Origin: Bradyrhizobium guangxiense
GTDB lineage: Bacteria > Pseudomonadota > Alphaproteobacteria > Rhizobiales > Xanthobacteraceae
Reading direction: 5' to 3'
NCBI RefSeq assembly: GCF_004114915.1
Contig: NZ_CP022219.1
Location: forward strand, 5,176,501-5,240,500
DNA: 64,000 bases
Position numbers and translations under genes: made by a program. Positions 1 through 7,829 of this stretch are shown piece by piece. A model generated the notes under the pieces. It worked only from the letters and a program-made list of their open reading frames with translations, was not told where the DNA came from and did no database searches. How positions within the stretch are numbered: the stretch's first letter is position 1; each line of letters opens with the position of its first letter.

Positions 1-582
1 GAGATTCTTTTCCACCGCGACGCGGCCCATCGTCATGAAGATCGGACCCAGCAGATCGAGCCTTGCCGGGCTGTCGGGATGAAACAGCTCGGTGTTGACG
101 CCGCGCGTCCAGAAGCCGAGCCGCTTGAAGCCGCGCTCGGACAGCTCCTGCCGCAGCGACGGCGTCGCCACCATGGTCATCGCGGCAGCATCGTGGAAGT
201 GGCGCAGCACGGCATAGCCGACCGCCGCAGGGATGCCGGTCCGCACCGAAACATATTCCGGAAAGCGCGTGGTGTAGGAGGTGGTGAAGGCCAGCCGGTT
301 GCGGCGGCAATAGGCACGTGCGGCCCAGCCGATCGGGCCTTCGGTAGCGATATGCAGTGCGTCCGGCGCGCACCTCTCGATCCGCCGCGCGATCTCCTTT
401 CCCGACGGCAGCGCAATGCGCAGGCCCGGATAGGTCGGCAGCGGCCAGGACGGAAAGCCGTCCGGGGTCAGGAAGTCGATCTCGACATCGAGCGCCTTGG
501 CGGCGCCTGCCAGCGAGGTCAGCGTCCGGACCACGCCGTTGACCTGCGGATGCCAGGCGTCAGTCGCGATTAATACCCGCAT
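1..582 (-). CDS. Glycosyltransferase family 4, N-terminal part (cut by left edge)
   Basis: The reverse strand reads open for 194 codons from an ATG at 580-582 to the window edge, so the C-terminal half, which would carry the sugar-nucleotide site, is missing. The protein begins MRVLIATDAWHPQVNGVVRT, the usual opening of GT4 enzymes of the GDP-mannose-dependent alpha-mannosyltransferase type (MgtA/PimB-like), and continues with a Rossmann-like N-terminal domain and a FFT-like ATP-poor segment reading TTRFPEYV near residue 105. Near residue 187 MGRVAVEKNL is the linker into the second Rossmann domain. Expected role: transfer of a sugar to a lipid or glycan at the cytoplasmic membrane. Family assignment is good; the acceptor is unknown. 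It is divergent from the transpeptidase at 858, with 275 bases between. Confidence 0.85.
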   Translation of the reverse strand, partial: MRVLIATDAWHPQVNGVVRTLTSLAGAAKALDVEIDFLTPDGFPSWPLPTYPGLRIALPSGKEIARRIERCAPDALHIATEGPIGWAARAYCRRNRLAFTTSYTTRFPEYVSVRTGIPAAVGYAVLRHFHDAAAMTMVATPSLRQELSERGFKRLGFWTRGVNTELFHPDSPARLDLLGPIFMTMGRVAVEKNL

Positions 583-857
583 GGGAAAATCCCGAGAGTT
601 TGATGATTCTCGGCTTTCGACCATCAACCATGGATATTTCAGGCGTGTGACGTCACAGAAGTGTCGGCGGCCGGTTTTGTACGCTCTCCGGCGGGCCGAG
701 CCACGAAACTGTCATGAAACAATCCTTGCCGCCGTGAAACCGTTTTGGGTTTTCCGCGCAAATGTCCCGAAACGTTTTGCCGTTAGTGATCTACGCAACA
801 GAGCACCGCAACGGTGCCATGGTGGCCGAGAACCACCAAGCAAACAGGGGCGATCAC

Positions 858-1574
858 ATGTTCAATCTGGATATTTTCAAGACGTTTTCGCGCGCCGTTG
901 CGCTAGGTGCTGTCGCGGTCTCCGCAATCGCATTTGCGGGTAGCGCCAAGGCCGCGCCGGTGCAGATATTCCCCTTCTCCCAGCCGCTGCCGCCGATGGC
1001 CGCGCCGCAGCCGTTCCAGCCCTACCAACCCTATCAGACGCCGACCTATCAGACTGAGCCGTCCGAGGATCAAGACGTCGTCGAGATGCCTGCCCGCTTC
1101 CGCCGCCAGACCGTCGCTTACGCGACGCGCGAAGCAGCGGGCACCATCATCATCGATACGCCGAACACCTATCTCTATTACGTGCTCGGCAACGGCCAGG
1201 CCCTGCGCTACGGCATTGGCGTCGGCCGCGACGGTTTCACCTGGTCGGGCGTCCAGTCGGTGTCCAGAAAGGCCGAGTGGCCGGCCTGGACCCCGCCGGC
1301 GGAGATGATCGCCCGCCAGCCTTATCTGCCGCGCCACATGGCCGGCGGCCCCGGCAATCCGTTAGGGGCCCGCGCCATGTATCTCGGCGGCACCATCTAC
1401 CGCATCCACGGCACCAACGCTCCCGAGACCATCGGCAAGCGCGTCTCGTCCGGCTGCATCCGCATGACCAATGACGACGTCACCGACCTCTATTCGCGTG
1501 TCAGCGTCGGCACCAAGGTGATCGTGCTGCCGATGACCGAGCGCCGCGCGGAGCTCGGAACCGCGACGCGCTGA
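858..1574 (+). CDS. L,D-transpeptidase (YkuD domain), periplasmic
   Basis: A 238-residue protein with a signal peptide ending near residue 32 (AKA-A), a short Pro/Gln/Tyr-rich linker (about 38-70) and a YkuD catalytic domain from about 95 to the end. The active-site signature is present, with His184 in RIHGTN and Cys200 in SSGCIRM. Known family role: forming 3-3 peptidoglycan cross-links or attaching proteins to peptidoglycan in the periplasm. I chose the ATG at 858 because AGGGG lies 8-13 bases upstream and the signal peptide begins there; an in-frame ATG at 762 would add 32 residues with no signal character. A longer paralogue lies at 37753-38955. The 275-base gap upstream, shared with the divergent glycosyltransferase, must hold both promoters; I see no clear box. 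Confidence 0.93.
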   Translation: MFNLDIFKTFSRAVALGAVAVSAIAFAGSAKAAPVQIFPFSQPLPPMAAPQPFQPYQPYQTPTYQTEPSEDQDVVEMPARFRRQTVAYATREAAGTIIIDTPNTYLYYVLGNGQALRYGIGVGRDGFTWSGVQSVSRKAEWPAWTPPAEMIARQPYLPRHMAGGPGNPLGARAMYLGGTIYRIHGTNAPETIGKRVSSGCIRMTNDDVTDLYSRVSVGTKVIVLPMTERRAELGTATR

Positions 1575-1683
1575 ACCGTCTGGACATTGTGACGCAAACG
1601 GCCCCGGAACCCCGTCGGGGCCGCTTTCGTTTGCTCTCATGCCGGCGCGCGCGCCGCGGCGCGGGTCCTCCATGGAGGCGCAA

Positions 1684-2094
1684 ATGCAATCACGGCTGCA
1701 ATCCCCAGCGAGCCCTCGGCTGCACGCGATCGTCGGAGCACTGACGCTGCTCGTGTCCGCTCCCTCCGCGCTCGCGCAGCAGCCGACCAGCGACGAGGCC
1801 GGCAAGCAAGCCTTCAACAATTCCTGCCGCACCTGCCACTCGGCGAAGGAAGGCGACAACCGCCTCGGCCCCAACCTCAACAAGATCGTCGGGCGCAAGG
1901 CCGGCTCGCTGCCGGACTACAACTACTCCTCGTCGATGAAGGAAGCCGGCTTCGTCTGGGACCAGGACAAGCTGACGCGCTTCATGGTGAAGCCGGACGA
2001 CGTGGTGTCGGGCAACAAGATGCAGCCCTATGGCGGCGTCTCGGCGGAGGAAGCGGCGAAGGTGATTGCGTATCTGCAGTCGGCCTCGCAGTAA
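1684..2094 (+). CDS. Class I cytochrome c, periplasmic (c2/c550-like)
   Basis: A 136-residue precursor with a signal peptide ending at about residue 31 (ALA-Q). Haem attachment is by Cys48, Cys51 and His52 (CRTCH) and the distal ligand is probably Met113 in GNKMQPYGG, the normal mitochondrial-type c arrangement. Expected role: soluble electron carrier in the periplasm, matured by the Ccm system. The ATG at 1684 is preferred because GGAGG sits 5 bases upstream; in-frame ATGs at 1639 and 1672 would place an arginine-rich extension before the signal peptide. It follows the transpeptidase on the same strand after a 109-base gap; there is no evidence of functional linkage. Confidence 0.92.
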   Translation: MQSRLQSPASPRLHAIVGALTLLVSAPSALAQQPTSDEAGKQAFNNSCRTCHSAKEGDNRLGPNLNKIVGRKAGSLPDYNYSSSMKEAGFVWDQDKLTRFMVKPDDVVSGNKMQPYGGVSAEEAAKVIAYLQSASQ

Positions 2095-2137
2095 CGACCT
2101 AGGCGAAGCGGGTCGTTTTGTGTCGGCGATCGTGGCC

Positions 2138-2287
2138 ATCCTTCGAGACGCCCGCCTGCGGCGGGCCCTCAGGATGAGGAGCGGAGTGTGCGGTCGCCTT
2201 TCCCTACGAAGCGCTTGCACCAAGGCGAAGATGCCGGTTAGCCTCATCCTGAGGAGCGCGCCCTGGCGCGCGTCTCGAAGGACGAGG
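2138..2287. repeat. Family-A palindromic repeat, copy A1
   Basis: The element has two roughly 45-base imperfect palindromes in opposite orientation. The left arm begins CATCCTTCGAGACGCCCGCC and ends CTCAGGATGAGG (2138-2179). The right arm begins CCTCATCCTGAGGAG and ends GTCTCGAAGGACGAGG (2242-2287). About 60 less conserved bases lie between them. The right arm is essentially the left arm reversed, so the whole is BIME-like. Full copies recur at 2586, 7565 and 10157, and partial ones at 18801 and 21694. It ends 8 bases before the GIY-YIG start codon. Confidence 0.9.
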
Positions 2288-2295
2288 CGTTCACG

Positions 2296-2627
2296 ATGAC
2301 GGACGGGGCGTGGCTCTACATTCTCGAATGTCGGGACGGCAGCTACTACATCGGCACGACGCGCACCCACCTCGAGATCAGGGTTGCGCAGCATAACGCC
2401 GGCACGTTCGAGGGCTACACAAAGTCACGTCGCCCCGTGACGCTGATCTTCTCGCAATGGTTCGATTGCATCCCGACGCGATCGAATGCGAGCGGAAACC
2501 CAAGAAGTGGAGCCGCGCGAAGAAGGAAGCCTTCATGCGCGGCAATTTTGCCGAACTCCATGAATTGGCAAAGCGCGCATCAAGTCATCCTTCGAGACGC
2601 CCGCCTGCGGCGGACCCTCAGGTCTGA
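2296..2627 (+). pseudogene. GIY-YIG nuclease-family gene with a -1 frameshift
   Basis: The first 59 or so codons encode a clear GIY-YIG domain: LYILECRDGSYYIGTT holds the Y-x-x and YIG strands, followed by RVAQHNAGTF with the usual Arg. At the CCC run at 2472-2474 the reading frame breaks: the original frame becomes low-complexity and ends at 2667, whereas the +2 frame immediately continues the family sequence (DAIECERKPKKWSRAKKEAF, then MRGNFAELHELAKRAS) and stops at 2627. The loss of one C from a CCCC run explains this. The start ATG at 2296 lies 8 bases after repeat A1, and the restored C-terminus is encoded by the start of repeat A2. It could be a real inactivating mutation, a sequencing error, or programmed slippage; I favour a recent mutation or error. 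Confidence 0.8.
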
Positions 2628-2711
2628 GTGTGCGGCAACATATCGCCGCGGGACCGCTGGTAGTTAGCCTCATCCTGAGGAGCCCGCTGAGCGGTCGTCT
2701 CGAAGGGCGAG
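2586..2711. repeat. Family-A palindromic repeat, copy A2
   Basis: Second full copy of the paired-palindrome element. The left arm starts at 2586 (CATCCTTCGAGACGCC) and its right arm runs from CCTCATCCTGAGGAG (2668) to about 2711. It has the shared inner motif GAGTGTGCGG. The left arm forms the last codons and the stop of the frame-corrected GIY-YIG gene. Confidence 0.88.
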
Positions 2712-2715
2712 ACGT

Positions 2716-3015
2716 TCACACGGACGGACGACACGGACGCGCCCGCCGCTCCGCGATCAACCTCAGCCACGCTGCCGAGTGAAACGCGCTCATCAAGAGA
2801 TACATCGGCACCATTCCGCCGAGCAGAGAGCCCTGCCCGGCGGCACACAGCAGGTCTGCCGGCCCACCCCCGATCATGACCGTCAGCACGGCCATGATCG
2901 CGAAGGTCGGTGTCGCCGCCAAGGCCAGCCACAAGGCCAGCCACCTGGCGAGATGGCGCGCCGTCACAACGCCGTCGCGAGCGGCGCCGGCGGTTGCGCT
3001 GGCGGGACTAGTCAC
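2716..3015 (-). CDS. Small two-helix membrane protein
   Basis: A 99-residue protein with two predicted membrane helices, at about residues 23-45 (LALWLALAATPTFAIMAV) and 60-80 (GSLLGGMVPMYLLMSAF). The start is probably the GTG at 3013-3015, which overlaps the end of the DUF899 gene (stop at 3008-3010) so that the two are translationally coupled; an ATG at 3111 would overlap that gene by 100 bases and is unlikely. A GGAAGG sequence precedes the GTG very closely, which is a weak point of this start choice. I recognise it only as a conserved hypothetical type (perhaps DUF2798-like); the function is unknown. The gene ends 4 bases beyond repeat A2. Confidence 0.7.
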   Translation of the reverse strand: MTSPASATAGAARDGVVTARHLARWLALWLALAATPTFAIMAVLTVMIGGGPADLLCAAGQGSLLGGMVPMYLLMSAFHSAAWLRLIAERRARPCRPSV

Positions 3016-3802
3016 GTCCTTCCGCAGCCTCCTTGCGAAAGGCCTTCTCGCCGGCGTCGGAGATCTCGACCCACTTCTTGTCGGGCTCGGCGCCTTCCGT
3101 GTAGCTGTCATGCCAGTTCCACCATTTGTAGGTCGGCGTCTGCGGATAGCCTGGCGGCGAATCCTCCCAGACCTCCTGACGGCCGAGCGGGGTGATGTCG
3201 AGGTAGTTCCAGGTGCCGCCCATCTGCTCGTCGCCGCGACTCTTGACGAAATAGGTGCGGAAGATGCGCGTGCCGTCGCGGTAGAACACGTTCGTCCCGT
3301 GCCATTCGTCGACGCCGAAATCGGCGTCGAAGCTGTCGGTGACGGTGACCCACGGCATGATCCAGCCCATCCGCCGTTTCAGCCGGGCGATATCGGGCTG
3401 CGGCGCGCGCGAGGCGAACACCAGCGTGGTGTCGCGGGCGTTCAAATGCGCGACATGGGCGACCTGGTCGGCCACCATGGAGCAGCCGCGGCAGGCGTGA
3501 TCGGGCCAGCCGAACACGCCGGGCTCGAAGAAGGCGCGGTAGACGATCAGCTGCCGCCGCCCCTGGAACAGGTCGACGAGACTGAGCTTGCCGCCGGGCC
3601 CCTCGAACGCATAGGTTTTGGTCACTTCCATCCACGGCATGCGCCGGCGCTCGGCGGCCAGGGCGTCGCGGGCGCGGGTATGCGCCTTTTCCTTGACGAG
3701 CAGTTGCTGACGGGCTGCCTCCCAGTCCTGCGGCGACACCACCGGCGGTGTCTGCATGGCGGTCTGTGCGTTATTCCGTTCGTTCTGGGCTAATGTCATC
3801 AT
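3008..3802 (-). CDS. DUF899 family thioredoxin-fold protein
   Basis: A 264-residue protein with the DUF899 hallmarks: RMPWMEVTKTYAFEGPGGK (about 54-72), SLVDLFQGRRQLIVYRAF (74-91) and a CRGC pair (Cys104, Cys107) in the position of a thioredoxin CxxC, followed by the conserved WHGTNVFYRDG (157-167) and the C-terminal YKWWNWHDSY. The fold is thioredoxin-like; the activity of the family is not established, so a redox role is inference. The ATG at 3802 is chosen for its GGAG 5-8 bases upstream; the frame is open further upstream but reads antisense to the next gene. It is divergent from the regulator at 3939 (136-base shared promoter region) and couples to the small membrane gene downstream. Confidence 0.9.
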   Translation of the reverse strand: MMTLAQNERNNAQTAMQTPPVVSPQDWEAARQQLLVKEKAHTRARDALAAERRRMPWMEVTKTYAFEGPGGKLSLVDLFQGRRQLIVYRAFFEPGVFGWPDHACRGCSMVADQVAHVAHLNARDTTLVFASRAPQPDIARLKRRMGWIMPWVTVTDSFDADFGVDEWHGTNVFYRDGTRIFRTYFVKSRGDEQMGGTWNYLDITPLGRQEVWEDSPPGYPQTPTYKWWNWHDSYTEGAEPDKKWVEISDAGEKAFRKEAAEGRD

Positions 3803-3938
3803 GACTCTCCAAATCGCTCGCTTGGGCGATCGGCCTGCGTGGCGGAACCGCTCGCCCCTCACCGCACATCGTCGGCCGTCAACGATTTCTGGCACCGCAC
3901 AGTTGCGCGGTGGGAGTAACAAGTGTGGCGGGATTTGA

Positions 3939-5159
3939 ATGGAGTCGCTGATCACGGCCGCCGCCCGAGCGCTGGAAGCGGGCGATCCGCTCGGCGCACT
4001 GAACCGCGTCGCGCTCCGCAACGATGCGCCGTCGCTGGCGCTGCGCGGCATTGCGATGGCGCAGCTTGGCGATCTCGCCAAGGCCAAGTCGCTGCTGCGC
4101 AGCGCCGCGCGCGCATTCGGTCCGCGCGAGGCGGTCGCGCGCGCCAGATGCGTGGTCGCCGAAGCCGAGATCGCACTGGTCTCGCGCGACCTGAGCTGGC
4201 CCGCGAAAACGCTCGCGGCGGCGCGTGCAACGCTCGAGAAGCACGGCGATGTCGTCAATGCCGCCCATGCGGGCCACATCGAGGCCCGCCGCCTTCTTCT
4301 CCTCGGCAGCCTGGACCAGGCCGGACGCACGCTGGCCGAACTCGCCAGCCTTCCGCTGCCGCCTGCATCGCAAGTCATGCGCGAGCTCGTCGTCGCCGGC
4401 ATCGCCATCAGGCAACTCAGGACGAAAGACGCGCGCGCGGCGCTGGCGCGCGCGGCCCGTGCGGTGCGGCAGGCCGACATTCCCGCACTCGCGGCCGAGG
4501 TCGAAAGCGCGAGCCTCGTGCTCGATGCGCCGGCGGCGCGCCTGATCACGCGCGGCGAGGAGCGGCCGCTGCTGCTCGAACAGGTCGAAGATCTCGCCAC
4601 ATCCGAGGCGCTCGTCGTCGACACGTTCCATCATGCGGTGCGCAGGCGCGGCACCATCGTGCCGCTCGGCACCCGGCCGGTGCTGTTCGCCCTCGTCCGC
4701 ATCCTGGCGCAGGCCTGGCCCGCGGACGTCTCGCGGCAGACGCTGATCGCGGGTGCGTTTCACGCCAGGCATCTGGATGAATCGCATCGCGCGCGGTTGC
4801 GCGTCGAAATCGGGCGGCTCCGCACCCAGCTCGAGCCGCTGGCCGACATCAACGCGACGAAGCAAGGGTTCGTGCTGACACCGCGCAAAACCCGCGATGT
4901 CCTCGTACTGGCGCGGCCCGTCGAGGAAAAACATGCCGCCGCCCTCGCCCTCCTCTCCGACGGTGAGCCCTGGTCGAGCTCGGCGCTCGCGCTGGCGCTT
5001 GGCACCAGCGCGCGCACGGTGCAGCGAGCGCTCGACGAGCTGGCGCGATCGGGCAAGGTGCAGTCCTTCGGACATGGCCGGGCCCGGCGCTGGATGACGC
5101 CGCCCGTCCCGGGTTTCCCGACAGGCTTGTTACTCCCCATGCCGCTCCTGAAGGCGTAA
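3939..5159 (+). CDS. TPR / OmpR-type winged helix / C-terminal HTH regulator
   Basis: A 406-residue protein with no signal peptide. Residues 1-200 are alanine/arginine-rich helical repeats of TPR character. Residues about 215-310 match an OmpR/PhoB-type winged helix (PVLFALVRILAQAW, then VSRQTLIAGAFHAR, ARLRVEIGRLRTQLEP and the wing NATKQGFVL). Residues about 330-385 form a second winged-helix/HTH (LALALGTSARTVQRALDELA, then RSGKVQSFGHGRARRW). Two DNA-binding modules behind a TPR region resemble a SARP regulator in reversed order. Position suggests it controls the divergent DUF899 gene and the propeller gene that starts 28 bases downstream. Domain calls are by eye. Confidence 0.75.
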   Translation: MESLITAAARALEAGDPLGALNRVALRNDAPSLALRGIAMAQLGDLAKAKSLLRSAARAFGPREAVARARCVVAEAEIALVSRDLSWPAKTLAAARATLEKHGDVVNAAHAGHIEARRLLLLGSLDQAGRTLAELASLPLPPASQVMRELVVAGIAIRQLRTKDARAALARAARAVRQADIPALAAEVESASLVLDAPAARLITRGEERPLLLEQVEDLATSEALVVDTFHHAVRRRGTIVPLGTRPVLFALVRILAQAWPADVSRQTLIAGAFHARHLDESHRARLRVEIGRLRTQLEPLADINATKQGFVLTPRKTRDVLVLARPVEEKHAAALALLSDGEPWSSSALALALGTSARTVQRALDELARSGKVQSFGHGRARRWMTPPVPGFPTGLLLPMPLLKA

Positions 5160-5187
5160 ATTGGACCCCATCACAGGGAGCGAGCAG

Positions 5188-5826
5188 ATGAAGCGTTCAG
5201 CCGCCGAGATCATCAGGGAATACGGGCCCTTTGCAGGCGTCGATGCCGTGCATGGCGTCACCTATGACGGCAGCCATGTCTGGTTCGCCTCCGGCGACAA
5301 ATTGAATGCGGTCGATCCTGATAGCGGCAAGGTCGCGCGCTCCATCGACGTCGCCGCGCATGCCGGAACGGCGTTCGATGGCAGGCACCTGTTCCAGATC
5401 GCCGAGGACCGCATCCAGAAGATCGATGCGGCCTCGGGGAAGGTGCTCAGCACCATTCCGGCGCCGGGCGGCGGCGGTGATTCCGGTCTGGCCTGGGCCG
5501 AGGGCTCGCTGTGGGTCGGACAATATCGCGAGCGCAAGATCCATCAGGTCGATCCGGAATCCGGCAAGGTGCTCCGCACCATCGAGAGCAAGCGCTTCGT
5601 GACCGGTGTGACCTGGGTCGACGGCGAACTCTGGCACGGCACCTGGGAGAACGAGGAGAGCGACGTGCGGCGGATCGACCCGGAGACAGGCAAGGTGCTC
5701 GAGCAGCTCGACCTGCCGGCCGGGACCGGCGTATCCGGGCTGGAGTCCGATGGCGGCGACCGCTTCTTCTGCGGCGGAGGCGCCAACGGCAATGTGAGAG
5801 CGATCCGCCGTCCCCGGCGCAGCTAG
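5188..5826 (+). CDS. Six-strand-repeat beta-propeller protein (Vgb/PQQ-repeat like), cytoplasmic
   Basis: A 212-residue protein made of repeated propeller blades, each carrying a V/I-DP-[DE]-[ST]-GKV signature: VDPDSGKV, IDAASGKV, VDPESGKV and IDPETGKV. Interspersed W-G-[EG]-x-LW strands are typical of Vgb-like or glutamine-cyclotransferase-like propellers. There is no signal peptide or lipobox, so it is probably cytosolic. The ATG at 5188 has GGGAG 8-12 bases upstream; a TTG at 5161 is possible but lacks one. It directly follows the winged-helix regulator and may be cotranscribed with it. The ligand or reaction is unknown; virginiamycin-lyase activity should not be assumed. Confidence 0.75.
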   Translation: MKRSAAEIIREYGPFAGVDAVHGVTYDGSHVWFASGDKLNAVDPDSGKVARSIDVAAHAGTAFDGRHLFQIAEDRIQKIDAASGKVLSTIPAPGGGGDSGLAWAEGSLWVGQYRERKIHQVDPESGKVLRTIESKRFVTGVTWVDGELWHGTWENEESDVRRIDPETGKVLEQLDLPAGTGVSGLESDGGDRFFCGGGANGNVRAIRRPRRS

Positions 5827-5950
5827 AGGGTCTTCGCGGCGACGTGATCGCTGCCGTTAACCCATTCGCCCCAATTCCACCCCATCGGTGCGCTCTAGCG
5901 CCCTGGTCGCCTGCCCTGTAAAATCCCGGCCGGGGCGGCTTGGGGGATTG

Positions 5951-7519
5951 ATGCGACTGACGTTGAATCTGAAGACGATCCTGATCGGCCTCGCGGTGCT
6001 CGCAGCGTCGTTCTTCATCAGCCTGAAGGCGATGGACCTCCTGTCGCCGCGCGCGACGAATTCGGCCCCGCCGGTCGCGCAATTGCCGCCGCTGCCGCCG
6101 GTGTCGAAGAGCTCCATCGTGATCGCCCCGGTCGCCATCGCGATCTCGGCGATCCGCGAGCAGGCCGAGAAGGCTGCGCCGCGCAATTTCGCGGGCAAGG
6201 CCGACAACCCGATCTCGCAGATCCTGGAGAACGCCGACATCGGCTGGACCGCGGCGCGCGGGCCGATGGCAGCGAGCGGCGACAAGGACGTGCTGACGAT
6301 CTCGACGCCGCTCACCGGCAAGCTGAACGTGACGGGCTCGCTGTCCGCGAAAGCCACCGGCGCGCTCGGCGACGCGCTCGGCAGCGTGCTCGGCGGTGAC
6401 GCAGCGAAACGGATCGGCGCGGTCAACATCAAGAATTTGAACGCCAGCGCAGAGATCAAGGGCAACGTGATCGTCACCTCGCGCCCGAAGCTTGCGGCCA
6501 ACTGGCATTTGGAGCCCAATCTCGGCGCCCAGGTCAATCTCGGCGACACCAATCTCAACGTCTCCGGCGCCAAGATCAACGTGCCGGCGCAGGTCAAGCC
6601 GCTGATCGACAAGAATGTCGGCGAGCAGATCAACATCGTCTCCGAGCGCATTCGCAACGATCCCTCGCTGCGCGAGAATGCGAAGCTGCAATGGGCCAAG
6701 GCCTGCCGCTCGATCCCGTTGCAGGGCTCCGGCGCCTCGGCGGCGCTTCCGCCGCTCTGGCTCGAGATGAAGCCCATCCGCGCCATCGCCGCGCAGCCGC
6801 GTGTCGACGCGCAGGCCGTAACCCTGTTGCTGGGCCTGGAAGCGGAGACGCGCGTCACCTCGACGCAGACCAAGCCGGACTGCCCGTTCCCCGACAAGAT
6901 CTCGATCGTGCCACCGACCGGCACCGGCGTGAACATCGGCGTGCCGATTGACGTGCCGTTCACCGAGATCAACAGGCTGATCGCCGCGCAGATGGTCGGC
7001 CGCACCTATCCCGAGGACGGCTCCGGCCCGGTCGACGTCACCGTGAAGAGCGCCAACGTGATCCCGTCGGGCGACCGACTGCTGATCTCGCTGCTGGTCC
7101 GCGCCAAGGAGAAGAAGAGCTGGTTCGGCCTCGGCGCCGAGGCGACCGTGCATATCTGGGGCCGGCCGGTGCTCGATCAGGCGCAACAGACGCTGCGGCT
7201 CACCGACATCCAGCTCGCGGTGGAATCCGAGGCGGCGTTCGGCCTCTTGGGCGCCGCGGCGCGCGCCGTAGTGCCGCAGATGCAGCAGGCGCTGCTTCAG
7301 AAGGCGACGCTCGACCTGAAGCCGATCGCCGCCAACGCGCGCGAGAAGATCGCCGCCGCGATCGCCGATTACCAGAAGAGCGAGGACGGCCTCAAGGTCG
7401 ACGCCAGGATCGAGAGCCTGACGCTCGCCGATATCGCGTTCGACTCGAAGACGCTCCGCGTGGTCGCGGAAGCCGGCGGCTCGCTGAACGTGTATGTAAG
7501 CAAGCTCTCGGGGATGTAG
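5951..7519 (+). CDS. DUF4403 family protein, membrane-anchored
   Basis: A 522-residue protein with one N-terminal hydrophobic helix (about residues 8-26, ILIGLAVLAASFFISL), acting as an uncleaved anchor or signal, followed by a proline-rich linker (PPVAQLPPLPPV) and a large periplasmic region. That region has duplicated lipid-binding-like beta-rich halves: the ILENADIGWTAARGPM segment near 95, the QWAKACRSIPL segment near 255, the long C-terminal amphipathic portion. It matches my recollection of DUF4403. Function is unknown; a role in outer-envelope lipid handling would be only a guess. The start has GGGGGA upstream (5942-5947). The protein ends 46 bases before repeat A3. Confidence 0.82.
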   Translation: MRLTLNLKTILIGLAVLAASFFISLKAMDLLSPRATNSAPPVAQLPPLPPVSKSSIVIAPVAIAISAIREQAEKAAPRNFAGKADNPISQILENADIGWTAARGPMAASGDKDVLTISTPLTGKLNVTGSLSAKATGALGDALGSVLGGDAAKRIGAVNIKNLNASAEIKGNVIVTSRPKLAANWHLEPNLGAQVNLGDTNLNVSGAKINVPAQVKPLIDKNVGEQINIVSERIRNDPSLRENAKLQWAKACRSIPLQGSGASAALPPLWLEMKPIRAIAAQPRVDAQAVTLLLGLEAETRVTSTQTKPDCPFPDKISIVPPTGTGVNIGVPIDVPFTEINRLIAAQMVGRTYPEDGSGPVDVTVKSANVIPSGDRLLISLLVRAKEKKSWFGLGAEATVHIWGRPVLDQAQQTLRLTDIQLAVESEAAFGLLGAAARAVVPQMQQALLQKATLDLKPIAANAREKIAAAIADYQKSEDGLKVDARIESLTLADIAFDSKTLRVVAEAGGSLNVYVSKLSGM

Positions 7520-7564
7520 TGCGCGCTCACCGCAAGCCTATCGCCGAGAGCTTTTCCCTCCGGC

Positions 7565-7698
7565 CATCCTTCGAGACGCCCGCCCGAGGCGGGCTCCTCA
7601 GGATGAGGACAGGAGTGCGCGGCAACACTTTGAACTGGCGTTCACGCCGATTAGCCTCATCCTGAGGACGCGCGTAAGCGCCGTCTCGAAGGACGAGG
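7565..7698. repeat. Family-A palindromic repeat, copy A3
   Basis: A full paired-palindrome copy: the left arm CATCCTTCGAGACGCCCGCC opens at 7565, the right arm opens CCTCATCCTGAGGACG at about 7656 and closes at about 7698. It fills most of the 310-base gap between the DUF4403 gene and the transporter operon. The remaining 130 bases (7699-7829) must contain the operon promoter; I see no confident box there apart from the ribosome site AGGACA before 7830. Confidence 0.88.
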
Positions 7699-7829
7699 CG
7701 TGCGCAAGCTACCGCCGCGAGCGCATGCAATAGCCTATACTCGCGCGCCTCATCATGGCTTTCGCCGCTGGCATTCTCGCCGCAGGATGCTAGTCTCAAA
7801 CGGCACGTAGGGGACAACGCGAGGACAAC

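Noticed and set aside
2138-2287. Considered as a CRISPR-like or small RNA locus
   Set aside because: There are only two inverted arms per element with no regular spacers, and the same unit recurs singly elsewhere, which fits a dispersed palindromic repeat.
5447-7186. A minus-strand open frame of about 580 codons
   Set aside because: Covers the DUF4403 gene and part of the propeller gene in reverse; no recognisable domain.
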